A stretch of 64,000 bases of DNA from assembly GCA_002082585.1 (NCBI GenBank), contig CP020563.1, positions 1,854,001 through 1,918,000 on the forward strand. Reading direction: 5' to 3'. Within the stretch, counting starts at the first letter, position 1. Every line of letters starts with the position of its first letter. The translations under genes were made by a program, and so were the position numbers. Source of the DNA: Kitasatospora albolonga (lineage in GTDB: Bacteria > Actinomycetota > Actinomycetes > Streptomycetales > Streptomycetaceae). A model generated the notes under the pieces. It ran no database searches and was not told the origin of the DNA. It saw only the letters and a list, made by a program, of their open reading frames with translations. Shown here piece by piece: positions 25,039-33,701 of the stretch.

Positions 25039-26679
25039 TCAGGCGGTTTCGTTACGGCGACGGCGCGCCGCGATCACGAACCCGGCACCGGCCACCACGA
25101 CGACGCCGGAAGCGGCGAGCAGGGCGCCGGTCGGAACGTCGGCGCCGGTCGCGGCGAGGGCGCCGGAGCCGCCGACCGAACCACCGGTGGAGCCACCGGC
25201 CGTACCGCCGCCGACGGTGCCGCCACCGACCGTGCCGCCACCGGTGGTGGAACCGCCCGCGGTGGAGCCACCCGTGGAGCCCGAGCCGCCGGTGGAGCCG
25301 GAGCCACCGTTCGAACCGGAGCCGCCGTTCGAACCGCCCGGGGGCAGCGTGGCGTCCTTGTCGAGCGAGACGGCGACCGTCAGGGCGTCGAGCTCATCGC
25401 CCTTCGAGTAACTGCGGCTGAACGCCTCCTCGGAGCCCTCCTCGGTGAGGATCGCCTGGACGTTCGCGAGGTGCACGATGCCGTCCTTGGCGGTGAGCGC
25501 GCCTGCGGGCACCTTCAGGTCGGCGATGGGCAGGCCGGAGACCTCGTTGAGCTCGCCGGTGTTCCGGTTCTTGGAGGAGACGTCGGCGACGAGCTTGCCG
25601 GTGGTGCCCTGGATGTCGACCTTCAGGTTGCTGAGGGAGAGGTCGAGCTGGAAGTCACCCTTGGACTCGTGGCCCAGGAAGCGCACCTTGCCCTGGAACT
25701 CGGCGGTGAGCGTGTTCTTCTCGGCGTCGAGGTTGCCGGTGGCCTTGCCGAAGCGGTAGCCGTCGCCGTTGGCGGTGGCGCCGTCGCTCGTCTCGATCTT
25801 GCCGTGGGCGATCGGGCCGACGACGTACGAGCGCCAGGACTTCTTGACGCCCCAGTCCAGGGTGCCGTCGACGACCGGGCCGCTGGTGGGCTTGGCGGTC
25901 TCCGTGGGGGTCGGGTCGACGGGGGCCGGAGGGTCGACGACCGGGGGCTTCACCGGCGGGTCCACGGGAGGCTTGACCGGCGGGTCGACCGGGGGCTTCA
26001 CCGGCGGGTCCACGGGGGGCTTGACCGGCGCGGCCGGCTTCACCGTCAGCGTGGCCGGGTCGACCGGGTCGCCCTCCTTGTAGTAACCGGCGAAGGCCGC
26101 CGCGCCCTTCTCGGTGAGGACGCCCGGGATGTCCGCGTAGGTCATGCCCTCGGGGCCGTCGGAGGCGGTGATGCCGTCCAGGTCGAGCGTGGAGAACTCC
26201 ACGTCGTCGGCGACGACCGGGTCCTTGCCGGGGGACTTGCTGGTGATGTCGACGGTGATGTGGCCGCTCTTGCCGACCGTGACGACCTTGACGTCGGACA
26301 GCTTGATGTCCAGGAGGCCGCCGCGCGCCACGTAGTGCACGCTGCCCTTGAACGAGGACGTGACTCCGTGGTTGCCGAGGTTGTACTCCCCCTTGTCCAG
26401 GGGGAACTTGTACGTGCCGTCCGCGTTCTGCGTGACGCCGTCCGCAAGGGTGGTGGTGCCCTTGGCACCCTCGATCATCGTCCGGAAGGACTTCTTGAAG
26501 CCCCAGTCCAGGGCCCCCGACTCCAGCTGGAAGACCGGCGCGGCCGGGGCGCCGGCCGCGGGCTTCCCCTCGGCGGGGGCGCCGTCGGCGGCGAAGGCGG
26601 GGAGGGCGAAGGTCGCGCCCAGGGCGGCGGCCGTGGCGACGGCCGCAGCGAGGGCTATGGGGCGGCGAGTTGCTGCCAT
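25039..26679 (-). CDS. htaA: HtaA-type haem-binding surface protein, LAxTG anchored
   Basis: A 546-residue secreted protein. A Sec signal peptide ends near ALPAFA-ADG (residue 32); two HtaA-like repeats follow (about residues 50-215 and 265-430), each with LDWGxKKSxR and a VHYVARGG/VRFLGHES-type strand. A proline linker of repeated VKPPVDPP separates them. A Ser/Gly stalk then leads to LAATG at 508, a hydrophobic stretch and RRRRNETA, the wall-sorting signal used by streptomycete class E sortases. HtaA proteins take haem from haemoproteins at the cell surface. The start ATG has AGGAG ten bases upstream. It lies 88 bases downstream of a second HtaA gene on the same strand. Confidence 0.92.
   Translation of the reverse strand: MAATRRPIALAAAVATAAALGATFALPAFAADGAPAEGKPAAGAPAAPVFQLESGALDWGFKKSFRTMIEGAKGTTTLADGVTQNADGTYKFPLDKGEYNLGNHGVTSSFKGSVHYVARGGLLDIKLSDVKVVTVGKSGHITVDITSKSPGKDPVVADDVEFSTLDLDGITASDGPEGMTYADIPGVLTEKGAAAFAGYYKEGDPVDPATLTVKPAAPVKPPVDPPVKPPVDPPVKPPVDPPVKPPVVDPPAPVDPTPTETAKPTSGPVVDGTLDWGVKKSWRSYVVGPIAHGKIETSDGATANGDGYRFGKATGNLDAEKNTLTAEFQGKVRFLGHESKGDFQLDLSLSNLKVDIQGTTGKLVADVSSKNRNTGELNEVSGLPIADLKVPAGALTAKDGIVHLANVQAILTEEGSEEAFSRSYSKGDELDALTVAVSLDKDATLPPGGSNGGSGSNGGSGSTGGSGSTGGSTAGGSTTGGGTVGGGTVGGGTAGGSTGGSVGGSGALAATGADVPTGALLAASGVVVVAGAGFVIAARRRRNETA
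25930..26035. repeat. In-gene tandem repeat encoding VKPPVDPP
   Basis: Four to five copies of a 24-base unit, GGCTTCACCGGCGGGTCCAC on the plus strand and close variants, encode the proline linker of the htaA product. Copy number is likely to vary between strains. Confidence 0.75.
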
Positions 26680-26767
26680 GTCGGTGGTTCTCCTAAGGGA
26701 ACGGGGGGAGGAAGCGAGGCGTGGGGGGAGGGGGCGAGGAACCATAAAGCGTGCATCGGTGCCGTCG

Positions 26768-28255
26768 TCAGGAGGTCTGGGGGGCGTCGGAGCCCGTGGC
26801 GGTGGCGTCGGTACCGGCGGCGGCCTTGCGGCGACGCAGGACGAAGAACGTCCCGGCCGCGGCGAGCAGGAGCACCCCGCCGCCGATCGCGGCGTACGTT
26901 CCGGCGCCCGGGCCGGAGTCCGAGGCGGCGGCGACCGGTTCGGTGGAGGGCTCGGCCGAGGGCTTCTGCGAGGGCTCGGCAGCGGCCGTCGGCTCACTGC
27001 CGAGGTCGGGCAGCGCGGGCAGTTCGGCCTTCTTGTCCACGGCCACGGCGAGCGAGACGGGGTCCATCTCGGTGCCCGCCTTGTACATGGAGCCGAACGC
27101 TTCGGCGCCTTCGGCGGTGAGGGTGGCCGGGACCTCCGTCAGGACCGCGAGGCCGTCCTTCGGCGCGAAGTCCTTGGCCTCGAAGGTGATCAGGGGGACG
27201 TCCTTGCGGGTGGTGCCCGCGCTCGTGACGTCCGCCGACAGGGTGCCCTCGCCCTTGGCCACGGCGACCGTGACGGCGGCGAACTTCAGGTCGAGGTCGT
27301 GGGCGCCGGTGAAGTGGACGCTGCCGTCGAAGCCCGCGTCCAGCTTCTGCTTCTTCGCGTCGTACGTGCCCTTGCCCGCCGGGAAGCGGAAGAGTGCCCC
27401 GCCGTCCTGGGCGCCGTCGGCCAGCGTCCACTTGCCCTGGCCGATGGAGCCGGTGACGTACTCGCGGAAGGTGCGGCGGACGCCCCAGTCGACGGCGGCG
27501 TTCTCGACGCGGCCCGCCTTCTCCTTCTCGGCCTTCTCCTCGTCCTTCTCCTTGGCCTTGTCGGCGTCCTTCTCCGCGTCCTTGTCGTCCGCGTCCTTCT
27601 TCTCGGACGGGGCGGGCTTCGGCTCGGCCGGGGCCTTGGTGTCGACGGAGAGGCTGATCGGGTCGAGCGGCGTACCGGCGGTGTAGTAACCGGCGAAGGC
27701 GGAGGCGCCTTCCGCGGTCAGCGTCGTGGGGACGTTGCTGAGGGCGATGGGGGTGGAGCCGCCCTTCATGTTGATGCCGCCGAGGCCGAGCTTGGCCAGC
27801 GGCACCTGGGAGCGGTTGCTGACCTTGCCGGTCCCCCGCTCCTTGCTGACCATGTCGGCGAAGAGCGTGCCGCTGCCGCCGCTGATCCTGATGGTGGGGC
27901 GGCTGATGGTGAGATCCAGCTCATTGCTTCCGTCGGCCTTCGTGTGGCCGGTGAAGTGCACCCCGCCGGAGAAGCCGGAGCTGAAGGCGCCGGTCGCCGG
28001 GTCGTAGGAACCGTTCGCGGAGTGGAAGCGGAACTGGCTGCCGCCGACCGTGGCGGCGCCGCCGGTCAGGCTCCAACTGCCCTGGGCGATGGGCCCGGTG
28101 ACGTAACTCTGGAAGGAGGACTTGATGCCCCAGTCCAGCCGCCCGCCCTGCACCGTACGGCTGGCCGCTTGCGCGGTGGCGGCGGGGAGCAGGGCTCCCA
28201 CCAGCACCGCGAGGAGCGCGACGGCGAGCGCGCGGGCGGATCTGGACGACAGCAT
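26768..28255 (-). CDS. HtaA-type haem-binding protein, membrane anchored
   Basis: A 495-residue secreted protein with a signal peptide ending near ATAQAAS, then two HtaA-like repeats (about 35-205 and 250-410) beginning GGRLDWGIKSSFQSYVTGP and AAVDWGVRRTFREYVTGS. The linker is a charged, probably helical Lys/Glu/Asp run (KDADDKDAEKDADKAKEKDE) instead of proline repeats. The C terminus has one helix and RRRK but no LAxTG, so it should stay in the membrane and could pass haem from the wall protein to HmuT. AGGGG precedes the ATG. A divergent iron box at 28282-28300 should control it together with hmuT. Confidence 0.92.
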   Translation of the reverse strand: MLSSRSARALAVALLAVLVGALLPAATAQAASRTVQGGRLDWGIKSSFQSYVTGPIAQGSWSLTGGAATVGGSQFRFHSANGSYDPATGAFSSGFSGGVHFTGHTKADGSNELDLTISRPTIRISGGSGTLFADMVSKERGTGKVSNRSQVPLAKLGLGGINMKGGSTPIALSNVPTTLTAEGASAFAGYYTAGTPLDPISLSVDTKAPAEPKPAPSEKKDADDKDAEKDADKAKEKDEEKAEKEKAGRVENAAVDWGVRRTFREYVTGSIGQGKWTLADGAQDGGALFRFPAGKGTYDAKKQKLDAGFDGSVHFTGAHDLDLKFAAVTVAVAKGEGTLSADVTSAGTTRKDVPLITFEAKDFAPKDGLAVLTEVPATLTAEGAEAFGSMYKAGTEMDPVSLAVAVDKKAELPALPDLGSEPTAAAEPSQKPSAEPSTEPVAAASDSGPGAGTYAAIGGGVLLLAAAGTFFVLRRRKAAAGTDATATGSDAPQTS

Positions 28256-28281
28256 GAGGGACCCCTCCGAGGGCTAGATGT

Positions 28282-28300
28282 GCAGGTAAGGCTAACCTAA
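28282..28300. promoter_or_regulatory. DmdR/IdeR-type iron box, divergent
   Basis: GCAGGTAAGGCTAACCTAA matches 16 of 19 positions of the consensus TTAGGTTAGGCTAACCTAA. It lies between the second htaA-like gene (minus) and hmuT (plus), placing both under Fe-dependent repression. Confidence 0.85.
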
Positions 28301-28418
28301 GGTATTCCCAGCCTGTGCCGGAACCCCTCCGGGCCCCCACGGACCCGACACATTCGTCACACCTACAGAGCCCCTCGAACCACCCACCGCATGACGCAGA
28401 ACGACAGGACGGTGCCCC

Positions 28419-29504
28419 GTGCGCATCACGCAGGACTTCGCCCCGAACGGCCCTGAGGGCCCGGACACCGGGCGAGCCTTCGGCCGTCGCCCGGCCCGTC
28501 GCCGGACGGGCGCCGCCCTCACCGCCGCGCTGGCCTTCGCCCTGCTCCTGACGGGCTGCGGCGGAGGCAACGATTCCGCATCGAAGCCCGCCAAGAGCTC
28601 GGCCGACGCGGACCGGGTCGAGCCGCTGGCCGCCGCGCCCGCCCCGAAGCTGCCGGTGACGGTGGACTCGGCGGACGGCAAGAAGGTCACGATCGACTCC
28701 ACCGACCGGATCGTGCCGCTGACCGGATCGCTGAGCGAGATCGTCTTCACCCTCGGCTTCGGCAAGCAGGTCGTCGCCCGCGACATCACCGCCACCTTCG
28801 AACAGGCCGAGAAGCTCCCGGTGGTGACCCGCGCCCATGACGTCTCGGCGGAGAGCGTGCTCTCGCTGAAGCCGACCGTCGTCCTCGCGGACACCACGAC
28901 CGGTCCGCGCGAGGCGATCGACCAGATCCGCGAAGCGGGCATCCCGCTCCTCGTGGTCGAGCCCGCCAAGGGGCTCGACGACGTCGGCCGCCGGATCGAC
29001 ACGGTCGCCGAGGCGCTGGGCGTACCGGCGGCCGGCACCGAGCTGAAGGAGCGCACCGAGTCCCGTATCGCGGCCGTGCAGAAGACCATCCCGGACCACG
29101 CCGACGGCAAGAAGCCCCGGGTGGCCTTCCTCTATCTGCGCGGTTCGGCCTCCGTCTATCTGCTGGGCGGCGCGGAGTCGGGGGCGAGTTCGCTGCTGGA
29201 GGCGGCGGGCGCGGTCGACGCGGGCAAGACGTCCGGGCTGAAGAAGGACTTCACCGCCATCACCAGCGAGGCGCTCGCCAAGGCCGCGCCCGACGCGATC
29301 CTGCTGATGACCAAGGGGTTCGACTCGGTGGGCGGGATGGACGGTCTGGTGAAGATCCCCGGCATCGCGGAGACGCCCGCCGGAATGGACCGCCGGGTCG
29401 TCACGATCGACGACGGCGTGCTGCTGAACTACGGCCCGCGCACCGACCGCGTGCTCGCCGACATCGTCGAGCAGCTGTACGCGAAGGGCGGCAAGGGCCA
29501 GTGA
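28419..29504 (+). CDS. hmuT: Haem ABC transporter substrate-binding lipoprotein
   Basis: A 361-residue lipoprotein. After a long Arg-rich N terminus the export helix ends in the lipobox LLTGC near residue 47, then a class III (helix-backbone) binding fold follows: DRIVPLTGSLSEIVFTLGFG, SLKPTVVLADTT, AFLYLRGSASVYLLGG and IVEQLYAKG. It delivers haem to the HmuUV transporter encoded next; the stop overlaps the hmuU start in GTGA. GTG at 28419 has AGGACGG upstream; an internal start nearer the signal helix is possible. The iron box at 28282 should control it. Confidence 0.93.
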   Translation: MRITQDFAPNGPEGPDTGRAFGRRPARRRTGAALTAALAFALLLTGCGGGNDSASKPAKSSADADRVEPLAAAPAPKLPVTVDSADGKKVTIDSTDRIVPLTGSLSEIVFTLGFGKQVVARDITATFEQAEKLPVVTRAHDVSAESVLSLKPTVVLADTTTGPREAIDQIREAGIPLLVVEPAKGLDDVGRRIDTVAEALGVPAAGTELKERTESRIAAVQKTIPDHADGKKPRVAFLYLRGSASVYLLGGAESGASSLLEAAGAVDAGKTSGLKKDFTAITSEALAKAAPDAILLMTKGFDSVGGMDGLVKIPGIAETPAGMDRRVVTIDDGVLLNYGPRTDRVLADIVEQLYAKGGKGQ

Positions 29505-30709
29505 CGACGTCGTACGAGGAACGGGCGGACAAGGCCCGCTCCGACCGGGGCCCGTCGCCGCTCTCCAAAGAGCAGGACGCCGAAGCGCCCTCGCCCGGCA
29601 CCGGGCCGACGGACGCAGGCGAGGCGGCCAAGGCTGCCGCCACGGGCGAGGCCGCCGAGGCGCCCCCCGCCCCCAAGTCCCCGCGCGGCAAGGCGTTCGT
29701 GCTCACGGTCGGGCTCTCGCTCGCCCTGCTCGCCGGGTGTCTGCTCTCCGCCGCGATCGGCGCGTACTCCATCCCCATCGGGGACCTCCTCGGCTCGCTC
29801 CAGCACCGGATCGGGCTCGGCGGGCAGCCGCTGGACCGGGTCGGGGAGAGCGTCCTGTGGAACGTGCGGCTCCCCCGGGTCGCCCTGGCGCTGCTCGTCG
29901 GCGCCTCGCTCGGCTGCGCGGGTGCCCTGATGCAGGGCGTGTTCGGCAACCCGCTGGCCGAGCCCGGTGTCATCGGGATCTCGGCGGGCGCGGCGGTCGG
30001 CGCGGTCGCCTCCATCGCGCTCGGGCTGACCTTCTTCGGCAACTGGACCATCACGGTCTTCGCGTTCATCGCCGGTCTCGGCACGGTGCTGCTCGTCTAT
30101 ACGCTCTCGCGCTCCGGCGGCCGGACCGAGGTCGTGACGCTGATCCTCACCGGTATCGCCGTCAACGCCTTCGCGGGCGCGCTGATCGGGCTGTTCGTCT
30201 TCTTCGCGGACAACGCGCAGATCACCCAGATCACCTTCTGGCAGCTCGGTTCGCTCTCGCAGGCGACCTGGCCCAAGGTGCTCGCCGTGCTGCCGTGCGC
30301 GCTGGCCGGGCTGCTCATCGCGCCTTTCTACGCCCGCAAGCTGGATCTGCTGGCCCTCGGGGAGCGGCCCGCCCGCCATCTGGGCGTGGACGTGGAGCGG
30401 CTGCGGATCACGCTGGTCCTGGTGGTGGCGCTGCTGACGGCCGCCGCCGTGGCCGTGGCCGGGATCATCGCGTTCGTCGGGCTGCTCGTCCCGCATCTGC
30501 TGCGGATGGCGAACGGCCCCGGCCACCGTTTCCTGGTCCCCGGGAGCGCCCTGGGCGGTGCGCTGGTGCTGGTGGCGGGCGACCTCGCGGCCCGGACCGT
30601 GGCCGCCCCCGCCGAGCTGCCGCTCGGGGTGCTGACCGCGCTCTTCGGCAGCCCGTTCTTCTTCTGGCTGCTGCGCAGGACCCGTCGTAAGCAAGGTGGT
30701 TGGGCATGA
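29501..30709 (+). CDS. hmuU: Haem ABC transporter permease (FecCD family)
   Basis: A 402-residue permease with about ten helices in the BtuC/FecCD fold. Signature segments are RLPRVALALLVGASLGCAGALMQGVFGNPLAEPGVIGIS, GIAVNAFAGA and FVGLLVPHLLRM. An unusual cytosolic extension of about 60 residues, rich in Ala, Glu and Pro, precedes the first helix. The GTG overlaps the hmuT stop (GTGA), and its own stop overlaps hmuV (ATGA), so all three proteins are translationally coupled. It moves haem across the cytoplasmic membrane. Confidence 0.94.
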   Translation: MTTSYEERADKARSDRGPSPLSKEQDAEAPSPGTGPTDAGEAAKAAATGEAAEAPPAPKSPRGKAFVLTVGLSLALLAGCLLSAAIGAYSIPIGDLLGSLQHRIGLGGQPLDRVGESVLWNVRLPRVALALLVGASLGCAGALMQGVFGNPLAEPGVIGISAGAAVGAVASIALGLTFFGNWTITVFAFIAGLGTVLLVYTLSRSGGRTEVVTLILTGIAVNAFAGALIGLFVFFADNAQITQITFWQLGSLSQATWPKVLAVLPCALAGLLIAPFYARKLDLLALGERPARHLGVDVERLRITLVLVVALLTAAAVAVAGIIAFVGLLVPHLLRMANGPGHRFLVPGSALGGALVLVAGDLAARTVAAPAELPLGVLTALFGSPFFFWLLRRTRRKQGGWA

Positions 30710-31548
30710 GGACGCTGAGAGACCTGTTCGCGGTACGGAGCCGGGAGCTGCCCTCGCCCGTCGCGCCCGGCTCCCCTGCCGTCGAGGCCACCGGGCTCTC
30801 GGTCCGCCTCGGCGGGCGGCAGGTGCTGGACGCCGTCGACATCACCGCGCACACGGGCGAGGTGGTGGCGCTGGTCGGCCCCAACGGGGCGGGCAAGTCC
30901 ACGCTCCTGGCCGCGCTCGCCGCCGATCTGGCCCCGGGCGACGGTCACGTGGTCATCGGCGGCCGCCCCGCCACCGAGTGGACCCCGCCCGAACTGGCCC
31001 TGCGCCGCTCGGTGCTGCCGCAGTCCGCCGTGCTCTCCTTCCCGTTCCCGGTGGAGGACGTCGTACGGATGGGGCGGGCGCCCTGGGCCGGTACGGAGCG
31101 GGAGGACGAGGACGACGCGGCGGTGGCGGCGGCGATGGCGGCCACCGAGGTGACGCGGTTCGCCGGGCGTCCGTTCTCCGCGCTGTCGGGCGGGGAGAAG
31201 GCCCGGGTGGCGCTGGCCCGGGTGCTGGCGCAGCGGGCCCCGCTGATGCTGCTGGACGAGCCGACGGCCGCCCTGGACCTGCGCCACCAGGAGCTGGTGC
31301 TGCGGATCTGCCGGGAGCGGGCGGCCGCGGGGGACGCGGTGGTGGTGGTCCTGCACGATCTGGGGCTTGCCGCCGCGTACGCGGACCGGGTGGCCGTGCT
31401 GCACCAGGGGCGGATCGCGGAGGTGGGCCCGCCCCGGGAGATCTTCAGCAGCGAGCTGCTCGGTGAGGTGTACCGGCAGCCGGTGGAGGTGTTCCCGCAT
31501 CCGCGTACGGGGGCCCCGCTGGTCGTCCCCGTACGCGACCCGGCCTGA
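30706..31548 (+). CDS. hmuV: Haem ABC transporter ATP-binding protein
   Basis: A 280-residue ABC ATPase of the BtuD/HmuV type with Walker A GPNGAGKST, signature LSGGEKARVALA, Walker B LMLLDEPTAALD and switch His in VVVLHDLG. It powers haem import through HmuU. The ATG at 30706 overlaps the hmuU stop and has AAGGTGG upstream; a TTG two codons earlier is less likely. It ends the hmuTUV transcript; the next gene has its own promoter. Confidence 0.94.
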   Translation: MRTLRDLFAVRSRELPSPVAPGSPAVEATGLSVRLGGRQVLDAVDITAHTGEVVALVGPNGAGKSTLLAALAADLAPGDGHVVIGGRPATEWTPPELALRRSVLPQSAVLSFPFPVEDVVRMGRAPWAGTEREDEDDAAVAAAMAATEVTRFAGRPFSALSGGEKARVALARVLAQRAPLMLLDEPTAALDLRHQELVLRICRERAAAGDAVVVVLHDLGLAAAYADRVAVLHQGRIAEVGPPREIFSSELLGEVYRQPVEVFPHPRTGAPLVVPVRDPA

Positions 31549-31649
31549 ACACCGGCTTCCCCGGGGCGCTTTCCGGCGCTTTCCGGGGGGCCAGGTCACG
31601 GTGTGGGCGCTGTATCCGGTCCGCGCCCGCATGCCGTTCGCCGCCCCGG

Positions 31650-31655
31650 TAGGGT
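31650..31655 (+). promoter_or_regulatory. -10 box before lipoprotein gene
   Basis: TAGGGT predicts transcription from about 31662, a 25-base leader to the ATG at 31687. Confidence 0.4.
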
Positions 31656-31686
31656 TTCGACGGTCAGTGCGGGCGACGGATGACGG

Positions 31687-32715
31687 ATGCAGAAGGCGCA
31701 GAAGCAACGGATGACGAGAGTCCCTGGGGTGGGTCGGCTGACGGCGGCGCTCGCGACGGCGACGGTGCTGTGTCTGACGGCGAGCGGCTGTGTGACGGTG
31801 CACGGTGAGCTGGAAGTGCTGCCGGGGGCGACGGAGGCCGAGGCCGCGCAGGCCCTGAAGGACTTCACCGACGCCTACAACGCGGCGGACAAGGCGTACG
31901 ATCCGGCGCTGGACGCGGACCGGGTGACGGGGTCGCTCGGGGCGATCAACCAGGCCGGGCTGAAGGCGCGGCAGACGTACAGCCCCGACGGCAACAAGGC
32001 GCACAAGCCGCTGGAGCTGACCGACGCCACCTACATCATCCCGAAGAAGGCGGGCTGGCCGCGCTGGTTCCTGGCCGACACCGACTCCAACCGGGACGAG
32101 GACGGCGGGAAGCTGGACAACCGCTGGCTGGTGACGTTCGTACGGAGCGGTCCCGACGCGCTGTGGAAGGCGTCCTATCTCGCGGTCGTCCCGCCGTCCC
32201 AGGTACCGGAGTTCACCCTGGACAAGGACGGGCTGGCCACTCCGGTGGAGCCGCGGAGCAAGGAACTGGTCGTCTCTCCGGCCGACTTGAGCACCGCGTA
32301 CACGGAGTACCTCCAGAAGGGCACCCCGGACGTGTTCGCCCCCGGCACCGCGACCTCGGCGTGGCGCGACACGCGCCGTACGACCCGGCGGGCCGGGTTC
32401 TCCTACCAGTACGTCGACCAGCCGCTGACCGGCGGCACGTTCGGCCCGCTCGGGCTGCGCACCGAGGACGGCGGGGCGCTGGTCTTCTTCAGCAGCAAGC
32501 ACTTCGAGCGGCAGGTCACGGCCCAGGGGCTGAAGCCGGAGGTCAACGCGGACGTCAAGGCGCTGATGACCGGCGAGGTCACCAACAGTCTCACCAAGGA
32601 GCGGGTCTCCAGCCAGCTGGTGTATGTGCCCGGGCGCGAGCAGGCGTCGGGCTCCGGCGGCAGGGTGCGGGTGCTGAACCGGCTGCCGGGGCTGATCGCG
32701 GCGAAGGGCGAGTAG
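31687..32715 (+). CDS. Predicted lipoprotein of unknown function
   Basis: A 342-residue exported protein: a basic N terminus, a hydrophobic helix and a lipobox CLTASGC at residues 29-35 predict a membrane-anchored lipoprotein. The mature part is rich in charged residues and mixed alpha/beta, with no recognised catalytic motif; ALKDFTDAYNAADKAYDPAL resembles NTF2-like or ARC6-like folds. The start may be ATG 31687 or ATG 31711; neither has a convincing ribosome site. It lies 138 bases after hmuV with its own -10 box, so it is not clearly part of the haem operon. A very strong terminator follows. Confidence 0.82.
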   Translation: MQKAQKQRMTRVPGVGRLTAALATATVLCLTASGCVTVHGELEVLPGATEAEAAQALKDFTDAYNAADKAYDPALDADRVTGSLGAINQAGLKARQTYSPDGNKAHKPLELTDATYIIPKKAGWPRWFLADTDSNRDEDGGKLDNRWLVTFVRSGPDALWKASYLAVVPPSQVPEFTLDKDGLATPVEPRSKELVVSPADLSTAYTEYLQKGTPDVFAPGTATSAWRDTRRTTRRAGFSYQYVDQPLTGGTFGPLGLRTEDGGALVFFSSKHFERQVTAQGLKPEVNADVKALMTGEVTNSLTKERVSSQLVYVPGREQASGSGGRVRVLNRLPGLIAAKGE

Positions 32716-32723
32716 ACGTGTGT

Positions 32724-32772
32724 ACGGGGGTGGTGTCCGGTCCCGGGTCCCGGGACCGGACACCACCCCCGT
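32724..32772. terminator. Bidirectional 22-bp hairpin terminator
   Basis: The arms at 32724-32745 and 32751-32772 are perfectly complementary over 22 bp with a 5-base loop, placed between two convergent genes. Confidence 0.92.
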
Positions 32773-32778
32773 GAATCC

Positions 32779-33525
32779 TCAGCGGCTCAGGGGCCAGGCG
32801 ATCGAGTCGTGGTCCAGCTCGCTCTGCTCGGCGCTCCCCGCGTACCGCGCGCAGGCGTCGGTGAGGGTCTCCAGCAGGGTCAGCGGGTCGGGCAGCTCGT
32901 GCTCGGGGCCGCGCACCCAGTGGACGTCGAGCTCACCGGGGAGCCGGGCAGGCGGCAGGAGTACGTAGCTGCCGCGGCAGTGCCAGCGCAGGCCCGGGTG
33001 GGCGTCCATGGTCTCGGGGTGGCAGTCCAGCTCGCAGGGCCACCACTCGTCCTCGTCCTCGGGGGTGCCGCGGGTGGCGGTGAAGAAGAGCATCCGGTCC
33101 TCGCCGGACTGGGCGACCGGGCCGACGTCGATGCCCGCTTCGAGAAGGCGCTCCAGGGCGCTGCGGCCGGCGGTGAGCGGGACGTCCAGCACGTCGTGGA
33201 TCATGCCGGTCGCGGTGATGAAGTTGGCGAGCGGCTGGCTGCGGGCCCAGCGCTCGATCTGGGCGCGGTCGGTGGTCGACTGCGTCTGCCAGGCGAAGGA
33301 GACGGGGTGCCGGGCGGGGGTGGGACAGCCGATGCGCTCGCACGAACATCGGTATCCGAGGGGGTGGGCGGCGGGGGCGATGGGCATGCCCGCGTCGGCG
33401 ACCGCCAGGAGCAGCGCCACTCTGGCCGTCTCCCCGGCTTCGGCCCCCGGTGATTTGGGACGTCGCCGCAGCCACTGGGAGATCCTGCTCTCTGTGCCGC
33501 GGAAACGGCCGGAATCGGCGCCCAT
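32779..33525 (-). CDS. Prim-Pol-like protein with degenerate active site
   Basis: A 248-residue protein resembling the N-terminal half of bifunctional DNA primase/polymerases. The Cys cluster CSCERIGCPTPARHP, where family members have C-x-C...C..PGKHP, and the segment MIHDVLDVPL align with the AEP core. The usual DxD metal pair is DVP here, so catalysis is doubtful. No helicase domain follows and no phage or plasmid genes are adjacent. Streptomyces genomes often carry such stand-alone copies. GAGGGG precedes the ATG. The function is uncertain; a regulatory or structural role is possible. Confidence 0.78.
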   Translation of the reverse strand: MGADSGRFRGTESRISQWLRRRPKSPGAEAGETARVALLLAVADAGMPIAPAAHPLGYRCSCERIGCPTPARHPVSFAWQTQSTTDRAQIERWARSQPLANFITATGMIHDVLDVPLTAGRSALERLLEAGIDVGPVAQSGEDRMLFFTATRGTPEDEDEWWPCELDCHPETMDAHPGLRWHCRGSYVLLPPARLPGELDVHWVRGPEHELPDPLTLLETLTDACARYAGSAEQSELDHDSIAWPLSR

Positions 33526-33701
33526 CTATCCCCTCACCTCAGCAGTTCACCTCAGCGTTGCCTCTCCATCGTCGCACCATCCTGCGGTTCGGGTGGCCAG
33601 AGTTCACCAGCGGGGCCGTGTACCACTGCACCGAGTGAGCACCATCACGCCCGATGTCACCACATAACGGATAAGGATCAAGGTCGCTCACCCGAGGGGG
33701 A

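Noticed and set aside
25930..26035. CRISPR-like regular repeats
   Set aside because: Units are adjacent without unique spacers and are in frame as VKPPVDPP; they are protein-coding repeats.
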